DNA from: Actinokineospora sp. NBRC 105648
GTDB taxonomy: Bacteria > Actinomycetota > Actinomycetes > Mycobacteriales > Pseudonocardiaceae
Assembly: GCF_030269645.1 (NCBI RefSeq)
Contig: NZ_BSTR01000009.1
Coordinates: 124,001 to 188,000, forward strand
Direction of reading: 5' to 3'
DNA length: 64,000 bases
The position numbers and the translations under genes are program-made. Positions 25,199-33,974 of this stretch are shown piece by piece; position 1 is the stretch's first letter, and each line of letters opens with the position of its first letter. Under the pieces are notes generated by a model. The model ran no database searches and was not told where the DNA came from. It worked only from the letters and a program-made list of their open reading frames with translations.

Positions 25199-25816
25199 TC
25201 AGTCCCTCGTGTTCTGTTTCGAGTCGGTCTGCGGCTGGGGCTTGGCGGGCGCGAGGTGGAAGTCCCGTCCCCAGATCGGCCGCACGCGGTCGGGTCCGCC
25301 CACGTGCTGCCAGGTGATGAGCTGCCGGGTGAGCAGCCCGTAGTCGAGCGGGACGCGTGCGGCGCGCAGCAGCTGCACCACACCACGCAGGTGGTGGGTG
25401 AGTTCGCGGAAGTCGCCGCTGGTACCGAGCATGGTGAACCGCCGGGCGATCGGATCGGTGGGTTTGATCGAATCGCCGGTGTGCAGCTTGCGGATGGAAC
25501 GCCCCAGTCGAGCTCCCGGTTGGTGCATCCCGGTGCGCGACGACTGCTGGTGCACCGCGTAGAGGGTCATGGCGTGGTGGGCGGCCGCCTCCTCGTAGCT
25601 GACCTCCTCCCGGTTCCAGCCGTGGGAGAACTCCTCGGCGAGCGTGTGCTCGAAGATGTCGAACACCGCACCCGGTTCCTTGCCTGCGGCTCGACGCAAC
25701 CGGGCGAGCGCGGCCACGCTGTCGGATCGGTCGTTGAGGTATCCGTGCTGGATCCGGGTGATCCTGCTCGCCACGACATCCCACGCGGGAGTCGGTGCGG
25801 CCGTGGTCTCAGTCAT
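25199..25816 (-). CDS. cse2: Cascade small subunit Cse2 (CasB)
   Basis: 205 residues from the ATG of MTETTAAPTPAWDVV, overlapping the cas8e stop by four bases (ATGA). It is helical and basic, with the conserved central stretch 'VFDIFEHTLAEEFSHGWNREEVSYEEAAAHHAMTLYAVHQ'. The small subunit stabilises the R-loop. The C-terminal 40 residues are proline/glutamine-rich. Confidence 0.94.
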   Translation of the reverse strand: MTETTAAPTPAWDVVASRITRIQHGYLNDRSDSVAALARLRRAAGKEPGAVFDIFEHTLAEEFSHGWNREEVSYEEAAAHHAMTLYAVHQQSSRTGMHQPGARLGRSIRKLHTGDSIKPTDPIARRFTMLGTSGDFRELTHHLRGVVQLLRAARVPLDYGLLTRQLITWQHVGGPDRVRPIWGRDFHLAPAKPQPQTDSKQNTRD

Positions 25817-27420
25817 GTGACTTCCTTCTTCGCCGCCCACTGCCGTGCCATCGGCAGAGCGGCGCGCAGGTCTCGGTCGAACTTCCGGTCGGCGTGCGCG
25901 GTGCACCACCAACGCTGGTTGATCACGCGGCCTTGCCAAGCGGCGAGCGGTGCCCCCGCGATCAGTTGCTCGGCCAGCCGACGGACCGCCTTGGCGGCAT
26001 CGGTGTGCCACGAGGTCTTGCTGTCGATCGGGTCGGCATCGGGGCCCAATCTGGCCAGCCACGTGCGGAACAGCGGGTCGAGCCGGGCATAGGCCCGTTC
26101 GCCCGCTCGGGCGCGGGGCCCATCGCTTTCCCGGGTGCCCGCGGCTTCCGCCAGCCCGACCGCCAGCCCGCCGAGGGCGTACGCGGCGTTCTCGGCGTCG
26201 TGAACGCAATCCAGGACGACCTGCCGGAGTTCATGGGCGCCTTGGTCGAGCAGGACGGCGTGCAGGGTGACCGCGTCGTCGACGATCTCGGCGGTCGTGG
26301 AGCTCTGACTGCCGTAGGTCATGCCGATCGTGCGCAGGCGCAGCGGTTGGCCCTTCGGTAGTAGTCGCGCGTCGGTCAGGCGGCTGATCCACCGCAGCAC
26401 CTCCGGGGACAACCGGGCTGCCGCTTCGGTTCGCTGGGCGCTGGTGGTCGTGCTGGGCAACATCGCCTGCAGGCCACGCCAGATCAACCTCTCCGGCATG
26501 TGTTCGAGCGGCATGTACACCGGTGTGGACGAACCCAGCTTCTTCTCCTGGGTCTGACTGCGCCGCCACGCCGTGTGCGTCTCGACGACGTGCTTGTTCT
26601 GCGGTGTGATCCGATCGCCGTTGCAGATCAACACCGCCGTCACCCGGTCCTGCTCGGACACCAGGCGGATGCGCCTGCTCTGCCACGTGTACAGGTCGAC
26701 CGCGCCGGATGGGGTTCGCTCGACCTCCTGGGGACCAGGCGCTTCCCGCTCCCAGGTGGGCAGGTCTTGCGGCGTGGTCGGAACGAGGTTGAGCAGCAGC
26801 GTTTCGAGCAGCGAAGCGCCCTCCGGGAGAACTCCACCGAGGTAACCGGACCACCCGGTGCCGATCGGATAGCCCTTGCCGTGCTTCACCCGGTCGTCAC
26901 CGACCGCACCGGACTTGATGCCGGACGGGTCGAAGGCGTGGCAGTGCACCAACCACCGCGCGGCTTCCGGTAGGGAGAGCGCGATGCTTCGATCCAGGCG
27001 CATGGAGAAGAACGGTTCGCCGTTGGGCACGTCCGCGACCAACTTGTCCAGCGCGGACACCTCGCCCTTGGTGGTGTGCAGCCCGCCCACCTGGAAGAAC
27101 GGGGTCTGCGGGTGCAGCAGGTCGAACCGCGATCGGTGGCGGCCGAGGTAGGACTCGATGCGCTCGACGGGCAACCCGTCGCCCTGCCACATCAGAGCCC
27201 AGGCGTCCTCGTCAAGCACGCCGTCCAGCGCGCGATGGACGATCGCGAGCAGCAAACGCGTCAACGCGAACACCTGCGTGGGGACATCACCGACCAGACC
27301 GGCAAGACGGTCCGCGGTTCGGAAAGTGTCCATCAGCGAACTCTCGCTGACTGTGCCGTCGAGGGATCGGACCAGCAGCCATGGGCGGTCGATCAGGTCG
27401 TAGGACTCAGCAACGCTCAT
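25813..27420 (-). CDS. cas8e: Cascade large subunit Cas8e (CasA/Cse1)
   Basis: 535 residues from the ATG of MSVAESYDLIDRPWLLVRSLDGT; the start lies 14 bases inside the cas3 3' end. Typical Cse1 blocks are visible: 'FDLLHPQTPFFQVGGL', 'NGEPFFSMR', 'KHGKGYPIGTGWSGYLG' and 'LPTWERE'. It recognises the PAM and recruits Cas3. Length and motif order are normal, with no sign of decay. Confidence 0.96.
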   Translation of the reverse strand: MSVAESYDLIDRPWLLVRSLDGTVSESSLMDTFRTADRLAGLVGDVPTQVFALTRLLLAIVHRALDGVLDEDAWALMWQGDGLPVERIESYLGRHRSRFDLLHPQTPFFQVGGLHTTKGEVSALDKLVADVPNGEPFFSMRLDRSIALSLPEAARWLVHCHAFDPSGIKSGAVGDDRVKHGKGYPIGTGWSGYLGGVLPEGASLLETLLLNLVPTTPQDLPTWEREAPGPQEVERTPSGAVDLYTWQSRRIRLVSEQDRVTAVLICNGDRITPQNKHVVETHTAWRRSQTQEKKLGSSTPVYMPLEHMPERLIWRGLQAMLPSTTTSAQRTEAAARLSPEVLRWISRLTDARLLPKGQPLRLRTIGMTYGSQSSTTAEIVDDAVTLHAVLLDQGAHELRQVVLDCVHDAENAAYALGGLAVGLAEAAGTRESDGPRARAGERAYARLDPLFRTWLARLGPDADPIDSKTSWHTDAAKAVRRLAEQLIAGAPLAAWQGRVINQRWWCTAHADRKFDRDLRAALPMARQWAAKKEVT

Positions 27421-30214
27421 GGATCAGCCCTCGTCGGAGGTCGTAGTAGAGGTCGTAACCGTGCAGCCTGGCTCGCCGATCGGCGTCCAGCGGCAGTACC
27501 AGCTGTCCCTTGAGCAGCGGACTCAGCTCGAACCCAGGAAAGCGCCTCTGCTCCAGTTCGGCGATGACGGCGTCGATCACTCCGCCGTGGCTCAGCGCGA
27601 GCGGTAGCCGCAACGAGCACGCCGCGATGACCTTGGCGAGGTTGTGCGGGACCATCGAGTCGACCGGGATCTGCTTGCCGCCACCGGGAATCCAGTCGAC
27701 GGTGAGCAGGCCGCCGTCCGAATCCTGCCGCACAACGAGGACCTCGAGCGACTCGGCTCCGTCGCGCACCTGCGCCGTGCCCTTCGGGCTGTCCTCGTGC
27801 ACATCGCCGACGCCCGCGTGCAACCAGTCGACCAGGCTGCCGGGGGTGGTGGCCTCGCCCAGCAGGAAGACCTGTGCGGCCTCGACGCGCTCGCGCCGTT
27901 CCTTTTCGGCTGCGGCAGTCGCTTCGGCGATCGCGGGCTGCCAGGTGGTCGGCCCGAGCGCATCGGCACCGTAGGCGGATTGGACGATGGCGGGGATGTC
28001 GTGCGGGATCGAGATGCTCGGGCGTTCGTGGAACAACGCGGCGGCGCGCAGCAGCAGCTGGTCGCCGTAGACCCGCCGTGACCCGGGCACGCCGCGCACC
28101 GGTGCCGCGGACCAGTCCCCTACGCCCACCAGCCCACACCGCGGCGAGCTGACCTCTGCCGGCCGCTCGCGGTCGTGTCTGTGCAGCCGACCCAGCCGTT
28201 GCAGGACCAGGTCGGCCGGGGCCAGGTCGGTGACCATGAGGTCGAAATCGACGTCGAGCGATTGCTCGATCACCTGCGACGCGACCACGATGTGGGTTCT
28301 CGGTCGAGCTGAACCGGGTGTCGGCGGGCCGAAACGGGAAACCAGGCCGCGGTCGATGCGCACCCGGTCGCAGGCCAGGAACCGCGAGTGCGCGATGGTG
28401 ACGCTGTCTTCACCGAACTCGGCGATCAAGCGTTCGGCGGTTTCCTGCACTCGGGCGACTGTGTTGCGCACGACGGCCGCGCAACCACCACCGGCGAGGT
28501 GTTCGCGCAGGTAGGACACGAGGGTGTCCAACTCGTCGCCCAGTCGATCGATGCGCACATCGGTCCTGGTGTCGGGCATGGGAATCACAACGGGAGGGGT
28601 ACCACCGCTCACCGACAGAACCGGATACCCGGTGGCGGAGCTGGACATCGGCGTCGCAATTCCGCGACCGTTGTCGTATGCGTGCAGCAATTCTGTGCGC
28701 CGGTGGTGGGGCAGAGTCGCCGACAACAGGACCACTGGAACCTCGTACGCGCCCAGCCAGTGCAGCACGCGGTGAAGGTATTGGGACATGTAGACGTCGT
28801 AGGCGTGCACCTCGTCGATGACGACGACTTTCCCTGCCAGAGCGAGGTGGCGGAGCATCACGTGCCTGCTCTTCAGGCCCGCGAACAGCACCTGATCGAT
28901 CGTGCCCACCACGAACGACGCGAGCCCGGACTTCTTGCGCCCGCTCAGCCACCAGTGCGCGACCACGCCCTCGTCCGCGCACGGATCCCCGACCGACTCG
29001 AAGTGACCTGTCCGGACCATCCCGGCGTAGGTCTCGTTCAGATGTGCCTTGCCGTGGGCCAATCCCAGCGAGAGCCTGCCGTCCAACCGATCCAGCCAGG
29101 TTCGCACCCGGGAGAACATCGCATCGGTCGTGGCTTGCGTCGGCAACGCCAGGAAGACACCGGCCGCACCGGAGCGGTATGCCAGAACTTCCGCCGCCAG
29201 CAGGGCCGCTTCGGTCTTGCCCGCACCCATGGGCGCCTCGATGATGATCAGCCCGGGTTCGGCCTGATTCCGAGCGGCGTGGACGGCGGCAACCTGCACC
29301 GGCCGAGCGTGCGACCTGCCGAACCGTCGCGCGAGCATGTCGTCGGCGTCGCCGCTGAACCTCGCTGGTTGCCATCGTGGTGGCAGGTTCAGGGCGGACA
29401 TCGCCTCGGTGAGTCGCCTCTCGGTCTCACGATCGTCCGCCGGTTCGGGTTCGGCGGGCAGCGGGCGCAAGGGGAACAGCGTGTCGTTCGAGGCGATCCA
29501 GTCGGCGACGATCACGATCGCGGTCAGCAGCGCGAGGGTCGGTTTGCTGAACCGAACCTGTTTGTAAGAAGCCAAAACAGCCCGCCCGCCGACTCGCTCG
29601 GTCGCGCGGTCGAGGATGTGCTCGCGCACGTCGTTCCACAGGCCGGTCCCCAACAGGTACCGGAGCCCATCCGCTTGCACTAGCCGTTCCCGCTCGGGTG
29701 GCACACCGTGGTGGCTACCGATGACCGACGCCACTTGATCGGCGCCGTGCCGGAAGTCGAACCCGAGTTCGTCGGCCAACCACTCACGGACGACCAGGTG
29801 CCCGGCCAATGCGTGGTGCACGACAGATCGGCCAGGATCATGCACTGTCCGGGGATCGATGCCCAAACCCTCGTGTTCCATGTGGACACACAGTGCGTCG
29901 ACCTGGCAAGCGAACGCGGGACTGCACTTGAGTACGTCATGCACCGCGGCCAGCCAGACGACCAGCGGCTCGACCCCTGCGGTGCCACTGAGGTCCTGCC
30001 CGATCCGGTTCAGTACCAGAGGCGGGACCCACTCGCGCACCAGCCTGGCCGCCACACCCGCGGCATCGTCCAAATGCTGCTGGAGGGGCAGCCAGCCCAC
30101 GACCTCTGACGAACCGTCATGCCCGGACTTGGCCCACACCGACAGCCATGCCCGCTCAACCGATGCCAACCGGGCCCCCTTCGTGCGCCACTGCTCCAGA
30201 ACGTCTCCGCACAC
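27407..30214 (-). CDS. cas3: CRISPR-associated nuclease-helicase Cas3
   Basis: 935 residues from GTG at 30214. The N-terminal HD nuclease domain shows His47, HD at 92-93, HH at 133-134, His139 and SHHG at 167-170. The second motif reads HDVLK rather than the usual HD[LI]GK. The helicase part has Walker A APMGAGKTE, DEVHAYD, the LLSATLP motif, and QRLGRLHRH (motif VI). It degrades DNA marked by Cascade. The gene leads a run of eight genes joined by overlaps or very short gaps. Confidence 0.96.
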   Translation of the reverse strand: MCGDVLEQWRTKGARLASVERAWLSVWAKSGHDGSSEVVGWLPLQQHLDDAAGVAARLVREWVPPLVLNRIGQDLSGTAGVEPLVVWLAAVHDVLKCSPAFACQVDALCVHMEHEGLGIDPRTVHDPGRSVVHHALAGHLVVREWLADELGFDFRHGADQVASVIGSHHGVPPERERLVQADGLRYLLGTGLWNDVREHILDRATERVGGRAVLASYKQVRFSKPTLALLTAIVIVADWIASNDTLFPLRPLPAEPEPADDRETERRLTEAMSALNLPPRWQPARFSGDADDMLARRFGRSHARPVQVAAVHAARNQAEPGLIIIEAPMGAGKTEAALLAAEVLAYRSGAAGVFLALPTQATTDAMFSRVRTWLDRLDGRLSLGLAHGKAHLNETYAGMVRTGHFESVGDPCADEGVVAHWWLSGRKKSGLASFVVGTIDQVLFAGLKSRHVMLRHLALAGKVVVIDEVHAYDVYMSQYLHRVLHWLGAYEVPVVLLSATLPHHRRTELLHAYDNGRGIATPMSSSATGYPVLSVSGGTPPVVIPMPDTRTDVRIDRLGDELDTLVSYLREHLAGGGCAAVVRNTVARVQETAERLIAEFGEDSVTIAHSRFLACDRVRIDRGLVSRFGPPTPGSARPRTHIVVASQVIEQSLDVDFDLMVTDLAPADLVLQRLGRLHRHDRERPAEVSSPRCGLVGVGDWSAAPVRGVPGSRRVYGDQLLLRAAALFHERPSISIPHDIPAIVQSAYGADALGPTTWQPAIAEATAAAEKERRERVEAAQVFLLGEATTPGSLVDWLHAGVGDVHEDSPKGTAQVRDGAESLEVLVVRQDSDGGLLTVDWIPGGGKQIPVDSMVPHNLAKVIAACSLRLPLALSHGGVIDAVIAELEQRRFPGFELSPLLKGQLVLPLDADRRARLHGYDLYYDLRRGLIHERC

Positions 30215-30305
30215 CCCTGGCCTGTTCCACTTGAGCGCACCCCTTCGCCCAATCGGACTAACGCGATCCGTGGGTGAGCTTGTCGCCCATCCACGGATCG
30301 ACTGC

Positions 30306-30551
30306 CTAGAGCACCTTTCCAGCAGACACGATCACCGCCAAGGCGGTCATGCACGACGTGCTCGTACCCGCGGCCAGCGCGCCCAAGGTTCGCAACACAG
30401 GGTTCATGTCGGATCCGATCGCGGCCCAGGTCATCGCAGCCGCACTCGCGAAACTGGAGAATCCGACTACGCAGGCGAGGACGACGATTACCGCGAATTG
30501 CAGGTGTGGATGTGGTGGTCTTCGGTCGTCGGAGTCGTCTAGGCTAGCCAT
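30306..30551 (-). CDS. Small two-helix membrane protein between array 2 and cas3
   Basis: 81 residues from the ATG of MASLDDSDDRRPPHPH. A short charged N-terminus is followed by two hydrophobic segments, at about residues 16-40 (LQFAVIVVLACVVGFSSF...) and 54-78 (LGALAAGTSTSCMTALAVIVSAG). A purine-rich GGAGAGGA lies about ten bases before the start. It is on the same strand as cas3, ending 91 bases upstream of it. I recognise no family, and no such gene belongs to the standard I-E set. Coding status is supported by the helices and start context only. Confidence 0.5.
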   Translation of the reverse strand: MASLDDSDDRRPPHPHLQFAVIVVLACVVGFSSFASAAAMTWAAIGSDMNPVLRTLGALAAGTSTSCMTALAVIVSAGKVL

Positions 30552-30573
30552 GTTTCTTAGTCCTCTCCATGGC

Positions 30574-30622
30574 GAGGAACGAGCGGTGGACCCCGTTTCG
30601 CACACGGGGTCCACCATTCCTC
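30574..30622 (-). terminator. Long hairpin downstream of CRISPR array 2
   Basis: Perfect inner arms GGTGGACCCCGT (30585-30596) and ACGGGGTCCACC (30604-30615) are reinforced by outer arms GAGGAA (30574-30579) and TTCCTC (30617-30622). On the minus strand it lies between the trailer of array 2 and the small membrane-protein gene. It can therefore stop the array transcript before that gene and cas3. With no U-tract, the terminator call is inference. Confidence 0.7.
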
Positions 30623-30908
30623 GGATAGCGATGCCGTTGATCAAGCGTCAGCGGCAGCCCCGCGGCGGCGGGGACCATGCGGCGCTACTAGCCGTCGCTG
30701 GACCAAGCCGGCTTCGGCTGGTGGAATCCACCCTTTCGTTGTGGTGTAGCGGTGTAGGCGACTCTAGCCGTCGCCTTTGTCGGCCTGCGAGGACTGGAGC
30801 GGACTTGGGCGCGAACCCGCCATCGCGAGGTGTTCTGTTGGGCAGGACCAGCTTCTTTCAGCCCTACCCGCGCAGGGAACCCTGTGCGTAACGGTCAGGT
30901 AGAGGTAC
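30623..30908. other. Trailer region of CRISPR array 2
   Basis: 286 bases without a supported gene. A short hairpin at about 30654-30674 (CAGCCCCGC...GCGGGGA) resembles the stem of the CRISPR repeat and may be a decayed repeat. The rest shows no clear structure. Confidence 0.5.
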
Positions 30909-31605
30909 CGAACAGCCCGCCTGCGCGGGGAAGACTACCTTCGCCCATACCGCCGGAGGCAAGAAGCAGGGAACAGCCCCGCCTGCGCGGCGAAGACGAG
31001 GTTCGAGCCCGGCGCGAGCTACACCCTGCAGGGAACAGCCCCGCCTGCGCGGGGAAGACCAACTGTTGTGCCACGCGACTGGATGGAGATAGGGAACAGC
31101 CCCGCCCGCGCGGGGAAGACACGGTGGTGGGACTGATCGGCGCGGCGGCCGGCGGAACAGCCCCGCTTGCGCGGGGAAGACTGACCAAGCCAACCAACCT
31201 AGACAGCGTTGGGAACAGCCCCGCTTGCGCGGGGAAGACCGAGCCGGGTCGGATCTCCCTGCCCTTGGACCCGGAACAGCCCCGCTTGCGCGGGGAAGAC
31301 CGTTTGAACTTCGCGACGTCGACCCGGCCCGCCGGAGCAGCCCCGCTTGCGCGGGGAAGACGACACCGACGACGACAACACCGAATGGACCGCAGGAGCA
31401 GCCCCGCTTGCGCGGGGAAGACAGGCACAACCCCACCCGGTGCGACCCGGACCCGGGAGCAGCCCCGCTTGCGCGGGGAAGACGTGCTCGCCGCCGGGTA
31501 CGACCAGCTGCTGTGGGGAGCAGCCCCGCTTGCGCGGGGAAGACGCCCTGGCCGTGCTCAAGCTCATGTACTCGACCGGAGCAGCCCCGCTTGCGCGGGG
31601 AAGAC
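30909..31605 (-). CRISPR. CRISPR array 2, type I-E, 12 repeats / 11 spacers
   Basis: 28-base repeats end in GGGGAAGAC (array 1 ends AAGAG), mostly with 33-base spacers; one spacer is 30 and two are 34. The repeat changes along the array. The leader-distal repeats read GGAACAGCCCCGCCTGCGCG, the middle ones have TTGC, and the five leader-proximal ones (from 31334) start GGAGCAG. The first repeat (30909) has lost a base and is degenerate. Transcription is leftward from the leader at 31606, toward cas3. Confidence 0.98.
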
Positions 31606-31680
31606 ACTTCCTGACCTGCGGGTCTGCCGGGCGGTAGGTTGGTTTTCATTCACTTTCCTGAACACCTGCTGCACCCTCAA
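31606..31680 (-). promoter_or_regulatory. Leader of CRISPR array 2
   Basis: It begins ACTTCCTGACCTGCGGG immediately next to the last repeat and contains TTCATTCACTTTCCTGAA about 45 bases further. Both motifs match the array 1 leader, so the two arrays probably share the same Cas1-Cas2 and promoter type. Confidence 0.8.
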
Positions 31681-31957
31681 GAGGCTACCCACCGTGCCGG
31701 GTGGATCGGGTGGGCTGCCTCGATCACCAGAGCGTGGATCATCGGTGATGGGACGATGCAGTCCGGGGCTGGCTCACATGGTGATCTCGACGCTGCGGCT
31801 GTGTGCGGTCACTGCCGCGGGTACCGAGCCAGGGGCGGTCGGGTCGCTGTGGTCGGTGAGGAAGTGGTTTCGAACAAGGAAGTCTGACCGCGCGCCCGGA
31901 CCGCGGCACCCGTGCAACTTGGCCCACCGACACGACCGCAACCCGGGGGGTGAGGCA

Positions 31958-32458
31958 GTGACCCTGCCCGAGACGTACGCCGCGAAGCCCGAGGTAACCG
32001 GACTCGGCGACCTGCCCGACGCGTGGCACTGGTCGGCCGCCCCGGGACGCGACTCCACCGCCGCGCTGTCCGACGACGGGAAACATGCCTTCGAAGCCCA
32101 CGCCCGGGACTCGTTCGATGAGGGGCTCGCCATCGCGCTGCTGTCCATGAGTGCGAGCCGACAGCTGGCTGGGGCCCGAGTCAGAGCGGTGGAGCCGTCT
32201 TGTGGAACCACACAGGTCGTGGCTCACCCACCGTGTCCGGTCGCCGCGATCGCGGTGGCGGGCCCGGTTAGGGTGGAAGTCTCGGCACTCCTCAGGGTTC
32301 GCACCGCCGCGTTCACCCGGGGTGGTGCGGGCTCCGCCATGTCCGGGCCGGTTCCCGCGGTGCGCACCGCGACCCGTTCCACGCCGTGCGGTCCGAGTGG
32401 TCCGGACCACTCGGGCAATCGGGCGGTACTCCGCGAAACCGCCGACCGCCGCGGATGA
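31958..32458 (+). CDS. Possible hypothetical gene, weakly supported
   Basis: A frame from GTG at 31958 (MTLPETYAAKPEVTGLGDL) with GGGGGG about ten bases upstream. The first 70 residues look protein-like (acidic, 'ALSDDGKHAFEAHARDSFDEGLAIALLSM'); the rest does not. No family is recognised. It may be a truncated remnant. The stretch 31681-31957 before it shows no other feature. Confidence 0.25.
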   Translation: MTLPETYAAKPEVTGLGDLPDAWHWSAAPGRDSTAALSDDGKHAFEAHARDSFDEGLAIALLSMSASRQLAGARVRAVEPSCGTTQVVAHPPCPVAAIAVAGPVRVEVSALLRVRTAAFTRGGAGSAMSGPVPAVRTATRSTPCGPSGPDHSGNRAVLRETADRRG

Positions 32459-32501
32459 TCACTGGTACTACTGGCCCCGGTGCGGCGGAGGGGGTGCGGG
32501 T

Positions 32502-33211
32502 GTGGACAGCAGGGTGGTCGAGATCGACCCCGCCGACGGCGCGGAGTCGGCGCAGGTGCATCTGTTCGGCGGGGGACCGTTGGAGCCCAACGACTTCATC
32601 GGCTCGTTACGGGTGGACGTGGGCGCCTTCCGGGACTTCCTCGTCCGCATCGGGGTGCCGGTGGACGTCGGTGCGGTTCTTCCGGGTGGCGGGGACCAAT
32701 GCGCTCCACCAGCACTCAGTGGTCGACGGGAAGCTCCTAGTCTTCCGCGGTGCCGCGCTGGCGGAGGTGACCGGGGCCCAGCGCGTCGATCCCGCGCTCA
32801 CCGAGGAAGCGGCGGCGCGGTCGCCTGCCCGCGACCTGTCCGACGCCATGATCCACCTGGGCGGGCACATCCTCAGTCAGCAGATGGCCGACGAGGAGCT
32901 GAGCGGGCCGCAAGAGGCCCGAGCCCGCGTGTGCGGGGTAGTGGGGGCTCTGATCTTCTTCATGCCCTTCGCCCTCCTGATCGGCATCTCGGATCCGAAC
33001 ACCTTCCTGTCGCTCTACGGCGCCTTCTCCGCCGCTCTGGGTTACGGGCTCGGGGCGATGACGGGTTCCGGCGCGAAGGCGCGGCAGCTGGTCGCGACCG
33101 GTCAGGTCACCGCGACCAGCGAGCGCAGGCCGACATGATCGGCGAGGTCTACGCCGACGAACCCCCTTCGTCTCGGTAACGCTCACCCCGTTCTCTACCT
33201 GGCCCCGATAA
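32502..33211 (+). pseudogene. Frameshifted first copy of a two-helix membrane protein
   Basis: The GTG at 32502 follows GGAGGGGG. The product aligns with the next gene throughout: 'SLRVDVGAFRDFLVRIGVPVDV' in one frame, then 'TSVRFFRV...ARDLSDAMIHLGGH' and the two helices in another frame, and finally the tail 'PFVSVTLTPFSTWPR' in a third frame ending at TAA 33209-33211. At least two frameshifts (near 32670 and 33130) are needed. It is a decayed tandem duplicate, unless the sequence has local indel errors. Confidence 0.8.
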
Positions 33212-33239
33212 GCGCATGCACGTCGTCGAGAGGAACGCA

Positions 33240-33974
33240 ATGGAGCAAGTGACCGACGTCATCGAGGTGGACCTCACCGGTGGCACCGATGACGCCAAGG
33301 TGGTCGTGCGCGGTTCTGGGCCGCTGGACCCGACTGCCCACATCGCCTCGTTGCGGGTGGACTTGGGCGCCTTCCGGGAGTTCCTCGTCGACATCGGGGT
33401 GCCCTCGTTTGCCGCGGAGTGGACGTCGGTGCGGTTCGACCTGGAAGCCGGGGACAAGGTGATCACCCAGCACCTCGTGCACGACCGGGTGCTGCGGATC
33501 AGCCTGGGAGCGGCGCTGGCGAAGGTCGTCGAGGCCCGGCGCACCCGTGCCGTGCGCACCGAGTCCGACGCCGCGGCCGCGCTGGCCCGCGAGCTGTCCG
33601 ATGCCATGATCCACCTGGGTGGTCACCTCAGCGGGGCGCCCGACGCCGATGCGGAGCTGGAAAAGGCCCAGCGCCGCCAGGGTTGGCTGGTCGCGGCCGG
33701 GGCGGCCGCGCTGCTCCTGGTCGGGTACGTGGTACTGGCGACGTCGAACCACTGGGTGAGTCCTTTCACCTACCTCTCCGGCCTCGTCGCGGTGGTCGTC
33801 GTCTTCCAGGGCGCGCGCCGGGCGGTGCCCGCGGCCACGGCGGCCAGGCAAGTGCGCACCGGGAAGTTCGCCGAGGTCCACGAACGGGTGCCCGCCCTGG
33901 TCAGCGAGCACTACGCCGAGGAAGGCCCGTTCGTGACGGTCTCGATGACCCCGTTCGACACCTGGCCGGACTAG
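33240..33974 (+). CDS. Two-helix membrane protein of unknown family (intact copy)
   Basis: 244 residues from the ATG of MEQVTDVIEVDLTGG; GAGAGGA lies six bases upstream. The N-terminal 130 residues are soluble and beta/helix mixed, with 'RELSDAMIHLGGHLSG' just before the membrane part. Helices are at about 149-168 and 175-191, followed by a cytosolic tail ending PFDTWPD. The soluble-sensor plus paired-helix layout resembles membrane-perturbing parts of conflict systems (for instance the TRADD-N-associated membrane domain), but I cannot assign it. It is a tandem paralogue of the broken gene upstream. Confidence 0.7.
   Translation: MEQVTDVIEVDLTGGTDDAKVVVRGSGPLDPTAHIASLRVDLGAFREFLVDIGVPSFAAEWTSVRFDLEAGDKVITQHLVHDRVLRISLGAALAKVVEARRTRAVRTESDAAAALARELSDAMIHLGGHLSGAPDADAELEKAQRRQGWLVAAGAAALLLVGYVVLATSNHWVSPFTYLSGLVAVVVVFQGARRAVPAATAARQVRTGKFAEVHERVPALVSEHYAEEGPFVTVSMTPFDTWPD

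Noticed and set aside
30654-30674. CRISPR-repeat-like hairpin CAGCCCCGC...GCGGGGA in the trailer of array 2
   Set aside because: Only the stem resembles the repeat; flanks and spacing (235 bases from the first repeat) do not fit. It may be a decayed repeat but cannot be supported.
30349-30891. 180-codon plus-strand frame upstream of array 2
   Set aside because: No ribosome-binding site, mixed codon usage and no family; it overlaps the better-supported small membrane protein and the hairpin.
31000-31015. GAGGTTCGAGCCCGGC, resembling a tRNA T-arm
   Set aside because: It lies within a CRISPR spacer and lacks acceptor and anticodon arms. I found no tRNA gene in the window.
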